From positions 1 to 15,209 of the forward strand of contig CALSCQ010003337.1 of the NCBI GenBank assembly GCA_943704525.1: DNA of 15,209 bases, given 5' to 3'. The stretch is from Pigoraptor vietnamica (lineage: Eukaryota > Opisthokonta > Filasterea). The position numbers and the translations under genes were made by a program. Below the pieces are notes generated by a model that searched no databases, was not told where the DNA came from, and saw only the letters and a program-made list of their open reading frames with translations. Shown piece by piece: positions 1-15,209 of the stretch (position 1 is its first letter; the number at the start of each line of letters is the position of its first letter).

Positions 1-50
1 CCCCCCACACACACACCAACACACACACACGCACACACATACATACGTAA
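1..50. repeat. (CA)n microsatellite in first intron of leftmost gene
   Basis: Imperfect CA repeat on the plus strand. On the minus strand it reads as a GT repeat starting a few bases after the donor at 55-54 of the leftmost gene. GT-rich sequence just inside the donor is also seen in several other introns here, which supports calling it intronic. Confidence 0.8.
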
Positions 51-55
51 CGAAC

Positions 56-389
56 CTTTCATGAGGACAAACCGCGTGCGTGTGTGATATAGCGCAAACT
101 CGCCGTTGGGTGCCATGTGCACAGACGCCCCCTCGAGCCACGCCGGCACAACACGACCGACATGCGTGCGGCACTCCCCATCGTTGTCGCTGTCATCTTC
201 GTCATGTTCCTCGGTGCTTTCATGCGTAAACTCCTTGGGCGCACTCCGCGAGAGGTCGCTGCGACCTGTAGCACCGTGTGACCCTCCAGCAAGACGTAGG
301 AGTGGGTTGAGGGCATCGGCGGGTGATGATGCCGTGCGCGCACGCAGGGACGGCGTGTCTAGCCGCCCCGCAGGCGTGAGCTCCGCCAT
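56..389 (-). CDS. First coding exon of a partial gene, possibly a FIG4/SAC-type phosphoinositide phosphatase
   Basis: Minus-strand frame open from an ATG at 389 down to a donor (exon end 56, GT at 55-54) and then on into the GT repeat at the window edge. It encodes 111 residues plus one base (phase 1 intron). The N-terminal two thirds look disordered, with Arg/Ser/Ala-rich sequence and an acidic stretch (TEEHDEDDSDNDGE). The last residues, GEFALYHTRTRFVLMK, resemble the first strands of SAC-domain lipid phosphatases of the FIG4 type, where a LYxTxxxFxLVG-like motif opens the fold; this likeness is from memory and short. FIG4 family members dephosphorylate phosphoinositides on endolysosomal membranes with the PIKfyve complex. 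The frame is also open upstream to 497 without an ATG (36 codons, including LLFYRETLPIGVVVIRAAAR), so the true start could lie in an unseen upstream exon. The gene's existence is likely; its identity is tentative. Confidence 0.5.
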
Positions 390-735
390 TCGCGCTGCGG
401 CACGAATGACGACGACGCCGATGGGGAGTGTTTCGCGGTAAAAGAGGAGGTTGTGCGAATAAACTGTCAACGCTGAGAGTGAAACGTCGACGTTCCACTA
501 CATCTACTAAATGTGGTAGTGAATGAAACAATGTACAAAATCCTCAATAGGTTATTGTGAGATGGCCCCCTGTTTTCGACAGTACGAAATTCACAACTTA
601 GCACTTTTTTTTACAACGGACATGTGTAACGTTACGCTAAGCGAGCGCTCGGACTTCGATCTAATCCGCACGTGCCGTGCGTTCAGTGCAAAAAACGAAA
701 ACGATCCCCTTCTCTCGCAACACGCGTCGTGGGAA
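390..735. promoter_or_regulatory. Divergent intergenic region, putative shared promoter
   Basis: About 350 bp separate the ATG of the minus-strand gene from the ATG of the plus-strand RRM gene. It is AT-richer than the surrounding exons, especially 450-715, and should hold both 5' UTRs and a bidirectional promoter. I see no clear TATA box or initiator. The plus-strand frame of the RRM gene is open through it back to an ATG at 523, with further in-frame ATGs, so an N-terminally extended RRM isoform cannot be excluded. Confidence 0.45.
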
Positions 736-1275
736 ATGTCGGCCACCGAAGAAACATCGGCCGCGTCGACTGCGACGGCGCCGGCGCCCACGCCCACGTC
801 CAACGGGACGGCGCCGGGCGAAGGGGACGGTCACTTCCTCGTGCGTGTGCGGGGCATCCCGTTCACCGCGAGCGAGGCCGACCTAGCCGCGTTTTTCAAG
901 GACTGCACCCTCCGTAAGGCGCCTCCGTGCCCGAGCGGCGTCTATATTGTGCGGTACGGGGACGGTCGACCCACGGGAGAGGCGTATGTGTTTTTGGAGA
1001 CGCAGGCGGACGAAGCCAAGGCCCTTCTGCTCACGCGGCAGTACCTCGGCCACCGTTACGTCGAAATCTTCAAGGCAAATCTTGTCGAGTATGAATTTGC
1101 GACGAAGAAAGCGACGCATGCATCACCGGGTCCGTTTGCGTACGCCGAGGGTGGCGCACCGCCGCCGCAGTACGCGCACACGCCCAAGGACTTTCTCGTG
1201 CGGCTGAAGGGCCTCCCGTACAGCGTTACAAAGAAGGACATCGAGGATTTCTTTAGCGGTGAGTCTGAATCGAAC

Positions 1276-1330
<55 letters not shown>

Positions 1331-2605
1331 GTGTGTGTGTGTGTATGTGTGTGTATGTGTGTGTGTATGTGTGCGTGTGCGTGTGCGTGTTGTGTGTGTG
1401 TGTGTGTGCGTGTGCGTGTGTCTGTTGTGTGTGTGTGTGTGTGTGTGTGTGCATGTGTGTGTGTGTGCTCGTGTGTGTGAGTGAGTGAGTGTGTACGTGT
1501 GGGTGCGGCTGTTACCATACCGTTAGTGTTGTATCGTCCTTGGTCCACGCCACTAACGCACTGCGTTGCCACATCAACAGGCATTCCCATTTCGCCAAAT
1601 GGCGTCACCATCGTGCAAGATGCCGTCGGACACAACACGGGAGAGGGCTTTGTCGAATTCCCCACCGCAGAGAAGCAGCACGAAGCCGTTGCGCGTCACC
1701 GACAACACATGGGAAGCCGGTGGGTGTGCGACCATACGTCCCCTTTTCGCGTTCGCAAACTCGTCTCGTCGCCTCCGTGGCCTCATTCGCCCTTTGCCTG
1801 CACTCGCCAGCTACATCGAGGTCTTCCAGTCCTCGCCGGAGGAGTTTCGCGCCCTCCTTGACGCGCGAATGGCGCGGCGGCAACCTTTTCGACCTAAGAT
1901 GTACGCGCACGAATTTGGTCGCCCATACCACGACGAATACAGCCCTTATGCGCGCCCCTACGAGCGGCCGCATCGCAGTGGCTACGGACCGCCTGGCCCG
2001 TACGGCGCCTTTCCGACGCATGGGATGTACGGACGCGACGCTTTCTTTGGCGAGCCACCGCGCGGGCCAAGGCAGAGCACGACGGGCTTGACGATACGCA
2101 TGCGCGGCATTCCGTTTCGCGCGACGAAGGGCGACGTTGAGCGCTTTTTCGCGCCCATCTTCGTCGCGGACGTGCGGTTCAAGTTTGACCACATGGGCCG
2201 CCCGTCGGGGGAGGCGTTTGCCGACTTCAACAGCGAGGCGGACGTGCGCGAGGCCCTCACGCGGAACATGAAGGAGCTCGGTGGGTGTTGTGTCTGCCTC
2301 AGCATCTCTTGCGCGTACAATACTCGCATTCGCACGCATCATCGGCCTGACGCGCTCCATGTCAACCCTCAGACAATCGCTACGTCGAACTCTTCCGCGA
2401 GGACGGCTTCCCTCCCCCTGGCCAGTACGACAACCGACCACCCATGGCCCGGGCGCCGGTGCCGCCCGCTGCTGCTGCCGCCGCCGCCATGTCAGCGGCC
2501 GCGTACCCGCCGTACACCCATCCGATGGACGGAATGGGATTCTACGGCGTGCCGCAGCCGGCCCCTGCGCCTTACGGAGGGGGAGGGTACTACCCGGGCT
2601 ATTAG
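736..2605 (+). CDS. HNRNPH: hnRNP H/F-like RNA-binding protein with three quasi-RRMs
   Basis: Four exons, 736-1258, 1581-1719, 1811-2280 and 2373-2605, give 454 aa. Three quasi-RRM domains are visible. qRRM1 (about residues 33-115) has VRVRGIPF, GEAYVF and HRYVEIF. qRRM2 (about 152-230) has VRLKGLPYSVTKKDIEDFF, GEGFVEF and SRYIEVFQSS. qRRM3 (about 312-386) has IRMRGIPF, GEAFADF and NRYVELF. These GIPF/GLPY and RYxEvF signatures belong to the hnRNP H/F/GRSF1 (and ESRP) family, which binds G-tracts in pre-mRNA and controls splicing and 3' processing. A Gly/Tyr/Pro-rich linker (about 255-310) and a Pro/Ala/Gly/Tyr-rich tail match the hnRNP H/F layout. The joins restore family motifs exactly: SR-YIEVF across intron 2, KEL-DNRYVELF across intron 3. 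The start at 736 is the last in-frame ATG before qRRM1; 523 is an upstream alternative. Intron 1 is filled with a GT repeat. An ESRP-type relative is the main alternative. Confidence 0.9.
1278..1503 (+). repeat. (GT)n microsatellite in intron 1 of the hnRNP H-like gene
   Basis: About 225 bp of near-continuous GT with AT, GC and TT interruptions, starting 20 bp after the GTGAGT donor at 1259 and ending about 75 bp before the CAG acceptor at 1579-1580. Its translation as Cys-Val repeats is not coding. Confidence 0.95.
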
Positions 2606-3175
2606 GAAGCGCCGCGCGGTCGACGCCTGGCTTGTCCAAGTGAAGTGAAGTGAGTGTGGAGAGGGCGATGGAGGGACGTGGGCGCGGGGGGTCGTGGCGC
2701 GCATTTTGGGAAGGGACGGGATTTCGGGGTTCGGAGTGCAAGTGGAGCGGGTCGCGGGGTTACGGAGGGCAGGGGAAGCCAGTCGCTGCAAGGGGGCTAC
2801 GGGCGGAACTGGCTTGCGGGGAGCCGTTGGGGACGTGACGAGCTGTGCTCGTATTTTCATCGACGTTGTGACTGTTGATTCGCCTTTTTTTTCTTTGTCT
2901 CCTTTCGCGTCGTGTTCGTCTGGGCACTGGTCTGCTGGGCGGGCGCATGAGACGCTGATAAAGGATGAGATGATGGGAGTGGATGGGACGAGAGGGCGCT
3001 GTCCGGTGAGCGGGAATTGGGGGGGGGGGAGGGGGGGATGGTTTGGCATTGGGCCGAGGGAATAGTGTGGAGGGAGTAGCGTGTAGCGAAAAGGTGCATG
3101 TGTGTGCGCGAGCGCGCAATGCTCTTGAGTGCGGGTCAGGATGTGTCATAAAACGATGGTCTCCATTTCTGCCGT
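2606..3175 (+). other. G-tract-rich convergent intergenic region and probable 3' UTRs
   Basis: No coding exon is seen between the stop codons of the convergent hnRNP H-like and dehydrogenase genes. From about 2640 to 3065 the plus strand has more than twenty runs of three or more G, about a dozen of them followed by A, and a G11-A-G7 run at 3019-3037. A T-rich patch at 2883-2900 interrupts it. The plus strand is the sense strand of the hnRNP H-like gene, so any of this that is transcribed lies in its 3' UTR. A (CA)/(GT)-like GTGTGTGCG patch near 3100 is short. No clear polyadenylation hexamer could be assigned. Confidence 0.7.
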
Positions 3176-4006
3176 TCACTTTGCGCCTTGTTGCTGTCGT
3201 TGCACTTGCGGCTGCGTCTGTGCGACGCCGTCGTTTGTGCCGCGCACGGCGAGAAGTGCCTTGTCGATTTTGAACAGCGCCGCCAAAAACGCCTTCACGC
3301 CAAGAGGGAGCGCCATGTAGGCGGGCAGCGCGTAAAACTGCAGCGGAATGGCGAGCGTGCCGGTATGGCCTGCGCAGAAAAGCGAATCGGCGACCGAGTG
3401 TCGAAGCGTGAACGGGCGCGGTTGTGGACCGCACAAGAGGGAAACGAAATACCGAAGGGTGCACGCGGCCCACACGCAGCCGCACGGAAATAAGCAAGCT
3501 TGAACACGAGGCCCAACGACGAACATTGACATAGCGGCCACCTTCAAAGCGCAGCAGCGTCAACGCACCCGCAAGGACGGCGTCCACGACGGCGTCGGCC
3601 ACTTGCTCGGGATCGAGGGAACGAAAGAAGGGCATTTCCACCGCACCCTCGAACATACGCGTGCGCATCGTCGCCGGCGTAACAAGAGTCATCCTGACGC
3701 GAGACCGGAGCACTCCCTATTGTAGAAGAGCATTCAACGTCAGAAGCCACAAGGGAAACACACACACACACACACACATACACACACACACACAAACACA
3801 AACGACAACGACACACCAAAACAGACGAGAAGCCGAGATAGTTTCCCCAGTGCGTGCTCAGTCAATTATGAAGCACCTTCGATGCCAGTTCGAGCGCGAG
3901 GGACTCATGAAACAGCGAGACTGCCGCCTTGCTTGCACAGTAGTCCGTGAGGTTTGGGACGCCCATTCGTCCTGTGCGCACGATCGCACGCACATCATCA
4001 GGTTGC

Positions 4007-4066
<60 letters not shown>

Positions 4067-5141
4067 TTTGTGTGTGTGCGTATGCATGTGCGTGTTTGCG
4101 TGCGTGCTTGTGTGTGTGTGTATGTATGTGTGTGTGCGTGTATTTTGTGTGAATTCTGCAGAATGCACGTACCCAGCACCGAGCCAACTGTCACAATGTG
4201 GCCCCTTCCCCCCGGCGCCAGCATGTGCGGCAGAAATGCGCGCGCCGTCCAGAAGTGCGAGAGCGCGTTCACGTCGAAAGTGCGCTTGATCTGAGCGTCG
4301 GTAAGCTCAAGCAGACCGCGGACGGACGCGACGCCGGCGTTGTTCACGAGGATAGTGACCGGCCCACCGGCCTCTAACACAAATTCCGCAAAGTCAATGC
4401 ACTGCACGCACTTCGCCACACTTACAACGTGCAGCACTCGCACGCACACAAACCCGCACCTCATACCTCACACACACATACACACACAGAATGGCACACA
4501 TGTAAACCGTACCACACACCTGACAGAGCAGACATCACGCACTCTGCTTCTTCTCCAACGCAGAATACAAAACCCACCATGCACGGCAAACTTCGCCGCG
4601 GCACATACGTCGTCGCTGTTCGACACGTCCACGATTTGCCCGAACGCGCGACCCCCACCAAGGCGAATGTCGGCGACTGTGCGACATTTGCTTGAGAATT
4701 AGGGGGAAAAAATAAAAAGAAAAAAAGGCTACGTGCGCACAAAACGTCATATGATCTCACTAACGCACCGACGCGTCTCAGGGAAGGCTCGTCGACGTCC
4801 CACAGCACGGCCGTTGCGCCGAGGGCAGCAAGCCGGCGCGCAATGCACTCGCCAGCGCCATTCGCAGCGCCCGTGACAAGGGCAACCTCTCCCGCCAGAT
4901 CGCGCCTGGAGAGCGGCCACATTAACAGCACGACACCACAACTGCCCTTCATGCAAATCTCTCAGTGAAACTCGCAAGTTCCCTGCACTCCCTCCCTCAG
5001 AGTACATAACAGCCAGCGTCGTCTTGCGGTGTCACGCGCGCGTTCTCACCGGCGGCCAACCCGCGACGTGACGAGCCCAATAGCGATTGCGACGAGGAGA
5101 ACAACGGCGCAACCTGCAGCGACCGCAATGGGCACCGACAT
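3176..5141 (-). CDS. Membrane-anchored short-chain dehydrogenase/reductase, SDR16C (RDH10/HSD17B11-like)
   Basis: Seven exons on the minus strand, 5141-5050, 4905-4769, 4676-4578, 4373-4173, 3971-3877, 3716-3542 and 3369-3176, give 330 aa. Residues 1-25 form a hydrophobic N-terminal anchor ([12 protein letters not shown]) followed by SRVGRRRD. The Rossmann fold has TGAANGAG (42-49), an acidic D67 after beta-2 that favours NAD(H), NNAG (120-123) and N145. The catalytic residues S174, Y187 and K191 (YCASK) are intact. This layout is that of ER or lipid-droplet dehydrogenases acting on retinol, steroids or fatty alcohols; the substrate is not readable here. A hydrophobic C-terminal segment (272-300) follows. 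All joins keep frame. The exon 3/4 join ([20 protein letters not shown] acceptor at 4375-4374) fits SDR family sequence best; an alternative (GTATGT donor after SDD, CAG acceptor upstream) would also stay in frame. The gene is divergent from the receptor kinase and convergent with the RNA-binding protein. Confidence 0.9.
3758..3804 (-). repeat. (CA)n microsatellite in intron 5 of the dehydrogenase
   Basis: Short CA repeat on the plus strand, GT in the sense of the dehydrogenase gene. It lies within the intron between 3876 and 3717, about 40 bp upstream of the acceptor. Confidence 0.9.
4013..4151 (-). repeat. (GT)n microsatellite in intron 4 of the dehydrogenase
   Basis: GT repeat on the plus strand, therefore CA in the sense of the dehydrogenase, filling most of the intron 4172-3972. 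The first 35 units are nearly pure; the rest is interrupted by GC, AT and TT. Confidence 0.95.
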
Positions 5142-5560
5142 TCTCTCGCGCGCGAACGGCCACACGACACGACACGATGCGCAAAATGGAGCTGACCCAA
5201 AAGTTGAACACCAATAGGTTTATGATTGTAACACGTTACGTCCTGTGCCACATACGTGGAAAATGTGCGGGTGTGTGTGTCAGGACGCTCCGAGGAGGGA
5301 CAGTGTCGCCGTCCGCCGCCGCTTTATATTCTTCGCCGTCGCGCACTGGCACGCAACCCCATGCGCAGCGACAGCTCATGTTCGCTGCATGCATAACACG
5401 TGCTCAATTTGACTGCACAGTCCCACCTGCGCGCACATCGCGTATTCTCGCTGGCGTCGGTGTGGCTCCTCTCTCCATTTCGCACGCGTGGGCCCCTTCG
5501 TTCACAAATGCGCTTTAAGAGGGACAGCGCTTGGCGCTGACACGTGCGCTGCGGCAGGAC
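5142..5560. promoter_or_regulatory. Divergent intergenic region between dehydrogenase and receptor kinase
   Basis: About 420 bp between two start codons on opposite strands, so it should contain both promoters and 5' UTRs. A TTTATATTC stretch at 5323-5331 is the only TATA-like sequence I see; its distance of about 230 bp from the receptor ATG fits only if the 5' UTR is long. No coding exon is supported here. Confidence 0.4.
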
Positions 5561-12898
<7,338 letters not shown>

Positions 12899-13592
12899 AA
12901 TTGGTCTGTGACAGACGTCGCACGTCGTGCCTGCTCTTGGTTGCGCCGGCCGCAAAACCAACATAAAACCGAAATGGTCGGGGTACGTCAGTCATGCCAC
13001 GTAGGGTGTGGGTTACAAGTTGATGACAACAAGCCGCGCGGTGATGCCCATAAACGGCATACTTTTTACCGTTTTTCCACATTAGGTTTTAACCTTACTT
13101 TATTAAATTGGGATTCTTTGCGAAATTGCGTGGATTTTTCGCAAGTCACTCTATTCACGAGTGGCGCAGTCGGGGTAACCGGGCGGTCCACAAAAGGATT
13201 GGGCCTGTGCGCGTGCAACATGCAGTGTGTGTGTGTGTGCGTGCGTGCGTTCTCTTTAGCGATCGCTCCGCATTAGCCGTATCCGCGCCTTTTTGTTGTC
13301 TCCTTCTCACGTGTAAGCCGCCCTCTTCGCCGCATAATTACGTTGCTTGTTGTGATGCTGCACTGCGGTCGAGTGGCCGTGTTTACTTCGTCTGCTTGAG
13401 CGGCACTTTGGCTCAAACTCAAAAGCAAGTAGCCTCGTTTCGAAGTCCCTTGTAAGAGGGCTACTGCGAAGCGCGTGTAGGGTGCGGCGGCGCCACTTTG
13501 GCCTCTCTTTCTGATCTCCTTCTACGTGGCGTGCGAGGGACGGGGGTGCGCTCCCCGTGCGAGGGCGTGTGGCGACGTGCGAACGGCCGGAC
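12899..13592 (+). other. Tandem intergenic region between receptor kinase and Sec7 gene
   Basis: About 690 bp with no supported coding exon. It should contain the receptor 3' UTR and the promoter and 5' UTR of the next gene. An AT-rich stretch at 13050-13150 (ACTTTTTACCGTTTTTCC and onward) stands out against the GC-rich exons. ACATAAAACC at 12960 is a weak polyadenylation-signal candidate. A short GT patch is at 13225-13240. Confidence 0.5.
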
Positions 13593-14150
13593 ATGGCCAC
13601 TGCGGCAGTTCAGTCTGCCCCTCGCAGCGGCGAGCCCGATGCGCTCTCTTTAGACGGTGCAAATGGTATGGGGGCACGCGATGGACCCACGACATCGTCG
13701 AACGCGTCCCTGGGCACTGTCGGTAGCGCTTCGGCACAGTTGTCACCGGCGGAAGTCGCAGGGCGCCTGTTTCGGTACGATGGATACAAGAGGGGCGACA
13801 TTGCCGAGATCCTTTCGAAAAAGTGGGTGCCGCGCTAAGTGTATTTCTGTGGCATGCGCGCTTGTTTGTCCCTCATTCCTCGGGTCCAAATGCGGCCCCT
13901 CTGCGCACATTGTTGGTTTGAGGCGGTGTTTTCGTGTGTTGTTGAGAGCATAATGCAGTTCAAGGCAATCGTCGTCTGATCGGAAGTTTTTGTGGCGCGT
14001 GCAGCACTGAGTACAACCGCGCTGTGGCCAAGGAATACCTGAAGCACTTTGACTTCACGGGAGAGTCCATCGACAAGTCCCTACGGTGCGCTTTTAAGAC
14101 ACGCCCACCTCACACACGCACGCACGCTCGCTCGCACGCTCGCACGCACG

Positions 14151-14188
<38 letters not shown>

Positions 14189-14224
14189 TGCTGATGCTAC
14201 TAGCGACGGTCGCACACACGCACG

Positions 14225-14262
<38 letters not shown>

Positions 14263-14876
14263 TGCTGATGCTACTAGCGACGGTCGCACACACGCACGCA
14301 CACACACAGATGCTGATGCCACTAACAGACGGTCGCACACACGAACATGCACACGCGCGCGGGTACACACACACGCACAGACATGCATTCACTCGTTCTT
14401 TGTGTGCTCACACACGCACCGTCTCGTGGACAGCAAATTCATCAAGGCGTTTGAGTTCAAGGGCGAGACGCAGGAAAAGGCGCGCATCCTCGGGGCGTTC
14501 TCGGACCGATTCCACGAGAACAACCCCTCGGTGTTCTCGTCCAACGGTGCGTGCGCCTTGCAATTGCTCGTAGAGAGAGCTTTCGCCTCGGCACACTGTA
14601 TACGCAGCCCGTGCAGCCCAGAGCCGTCGTTTTTCAGTGGAGTGCCAGGATTGCCTTTTTCCTGGCATTAGTCTCCCACCTTCGTCCTGCTCGTCCTCAT
14701 TCCAACGCCGCTCCCAATGCGACGCAGATGCCGCGAGTGCGCTTACGTTCTCGGTGATACTATTGAACACGGACCTGCACAACCCCAACGTCGACAAGCG
14801 CATGACGCTGTCGGACTTTATCCGCAACAACGAGGGGCTCAACGACGGCAAGGACTTTCCCCCGGAACTCCTCAAG
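13593..14876 (+). CDS. EFA6: Sec7-domain Arf guanine nucleotide exchange factor, EFA6/PSD-like (3' partial)
   Basis: Four exons, 13593-13822, 14005-14085, 14434-14546 and 14728-14876, give the first 191 aa; the gene continues past the window. After about 48 residues of Ser/Ala/Gly-rich sequence the Sec7 domain begins (LSPAEVAGRLFRYDGYKRGD). It runs through AKEYLKHFDFTGESIDKSLR, KFIKAFEFKGETQEKARIL, SVILLNTDLHNPNVDKRMT and FIRNNEGLNDGKDFPPELLK. The GETQ Glu is the catalytic glutamic finger that ejects GDP from Arf, and the LNTDLHNPNV motif 2 is intact. The RLxxxxGxxRxDxAxxLxKN start, the AxEYLxxFDF helix and GETQE are closest, from memory, to EFA6/PSD, which activates Arf6 at the plasma membrane and has a following PH domain. 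The remaining Sec7 helices and any PH domain lie outside. ATG 13593 has a good context (G at -3 and +4). The four joins keep phases 2, 2, 1 and 0. Confidence 0.9.
14120..14392 (+). repeat. CA microsatellite with three-copy embedded minisatellite in Sec7 gene intron 2
   Basis: The intron 14086-14433 holds (CA)n and CGCA arrays in which a unit of about 36 bp beginning AGATGCTGATGCTACTAGCG recurs three times, at about 14186, 14260 and 14308. The first two copies are identical over the core; the third differs (CCACTAACAGAC). The CA spacer between copies varies in length. Confidence 0.93.
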
Positions 14877-14900
14877 GTGTGTGGACCGCGATATAACACC

Positions 14901-15012
14901 TGTCCGGGTAGCGACACCGGCTCTTGCGCAACAGTTAATAGCCGCGCTCACCATGTCCGGGTAGCGGCACTGGCTCTTTGGGCCTGCTTGCGCAACAGTT
15001 CACAGCTGCGCT
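14901..15012 (+). repeat. Imperfect tandem duplication in Sec7 gene intron 4
   Basis: A segment beginning TGTCCGGGTAGCG and ending at GCGCT occurs at 14901-14948 and again at 14954-15012. The second copy differs by substitutions and carries an extra TGGGCCTGCTT-like insert of about 11 bp. It sits in the intron that starts at 14877. Confidence 0.85.
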
Positions 15013-15172
15013 TGTCGTTGCGAAGCGCCCAGTGTAGAGCATGGGGTGGCCGATCGCGTCGCGCATCGGTGGCACTTTCAGTTTTTGTGTTTTGCGATCT
15101 CTTTGTATTGTGTTCATATGAGAGCGCCATTAGGGTTGGAGTGTGTGCGACTGTGCTCTGCATTCCTTGCCG

Positions 15173-15196
15173 TTTTTTTTTTTTTTTTTTTTTTTT
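15173..15196 (+). repeat. Poly-T tract near the right edge
   Basis: T24 in the last visible intron of the Sec7 gene. It could be a polypyrimidine tract ahead of an acceptor just outside the window, or the reverse complement of a retroposon poly-A tail; no other retroposon hallmark is visible. Confidence 0.9.
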
Positions 15197-15209
15197 GCGA
15201 GGCGCTGAT

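Noticed and set aside
1259-1488. Long Cys-Val / His-Thr repeat reading frames over GT/CA arrays
   Set aside because: Translations of dinucleotide repeats; each lies between good splice sites and the family motifs continue only when the repeat is removed.
2760-3541. Continuation of the minus-strand frame past the dehydrogenase exon 6 as coding
   Set aside because: Beyond 3542 the frame loses SDR character (Arg/Ser/Pro-rich), while exon 7 in another frame gives a hydrophobic SDR16C-like C terminus in correct phase.
13155-13215. tRNA-like A box (TGGCGCAGTCGGG)
   Set aside because: No matching B box (GGTTCGAATCC-like) downstream and no foldable acceptor stem.
14186-14343. CRISPR-like array
   Set aside because: Only three units, spacers are simple CA repeats, and it is inside a eukaryotic intron.
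15173-15196. Retroposon poly-A tail (reverse strand)
   Set aside because: No element body, internal promoter or target-site duplication is visible before the window ends.

Overview
The window is eukaryotic nuclear DNA. All genes are split by GT-AG introns, coding exons are GC-rich, and most introns carry long (GT)n or (CA)n microsatellites. The presence of a complete tyrosine kinase receptor, an EFA6-type Arf exchange factor and an hnRNP H-like splicing factor points to an animal relative or a similar unicellular heterotroph (choanoflagellate, filasterean, ichthyosporean or apusomonad). That placement is inference; nothing here fixes the species.

Layout: (1) 56-389, minus strand, the first coding exon of a gene running off the left edge, possibly a FIG4/SAC-type phosphoinositide phosphatase. 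(2) 736-2605, plus strand, a four-exon hnRNP H/F-like protein with three quasi-RRMs, divergent from gene 1 and followed by a very G-rich 3' flank. (3) 3176-5141, minus strand, a seven-exon membrane-anchored short-chain dehydrogenase of the SDR16C/RDH10/HSD17B11 type (330 aa), convergent with gene 2. (4) 5561-12898, plus strand, a thirteen-exon receptor tyrosine kinase of about 1737 aa. It has a signal peptide, a huge right-handed beta-helix ectodomain with Chlamydia-Pmp-like GG-[AGI]/FxxN repeats, one transmembrane helix, an intact tyrosine kinase domain and a proline/serine-rich tail ending in a PDZ-ligand-like motif. (5) 13593 to beyond the right edge, plus strand, the first four exons of an EFA6/PSD-like Sec7 Arf-GEF.

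Exon joins were made by hand from splice consensus, matching intron phase and protein-family motifs. All joins keep frame, and the complete genes sum to multiples of three. The least certain joins are the 5' end of receptor exon 2, the exon 3/4 join of the dehydrogenase, and the true start of the leftmost gene.

The genes do not form an operon. A functional theme is possible but speculative: the receptor, the Arf6-type GEF and a phosphoinositide phosphatase would all act at the plasma membrane and endosomes. The most unusual item is the receptor, whose beta-helix ectodomain resembles bacterial autotransporter-type adhesins fused to an animal-type tyrosine kinase.
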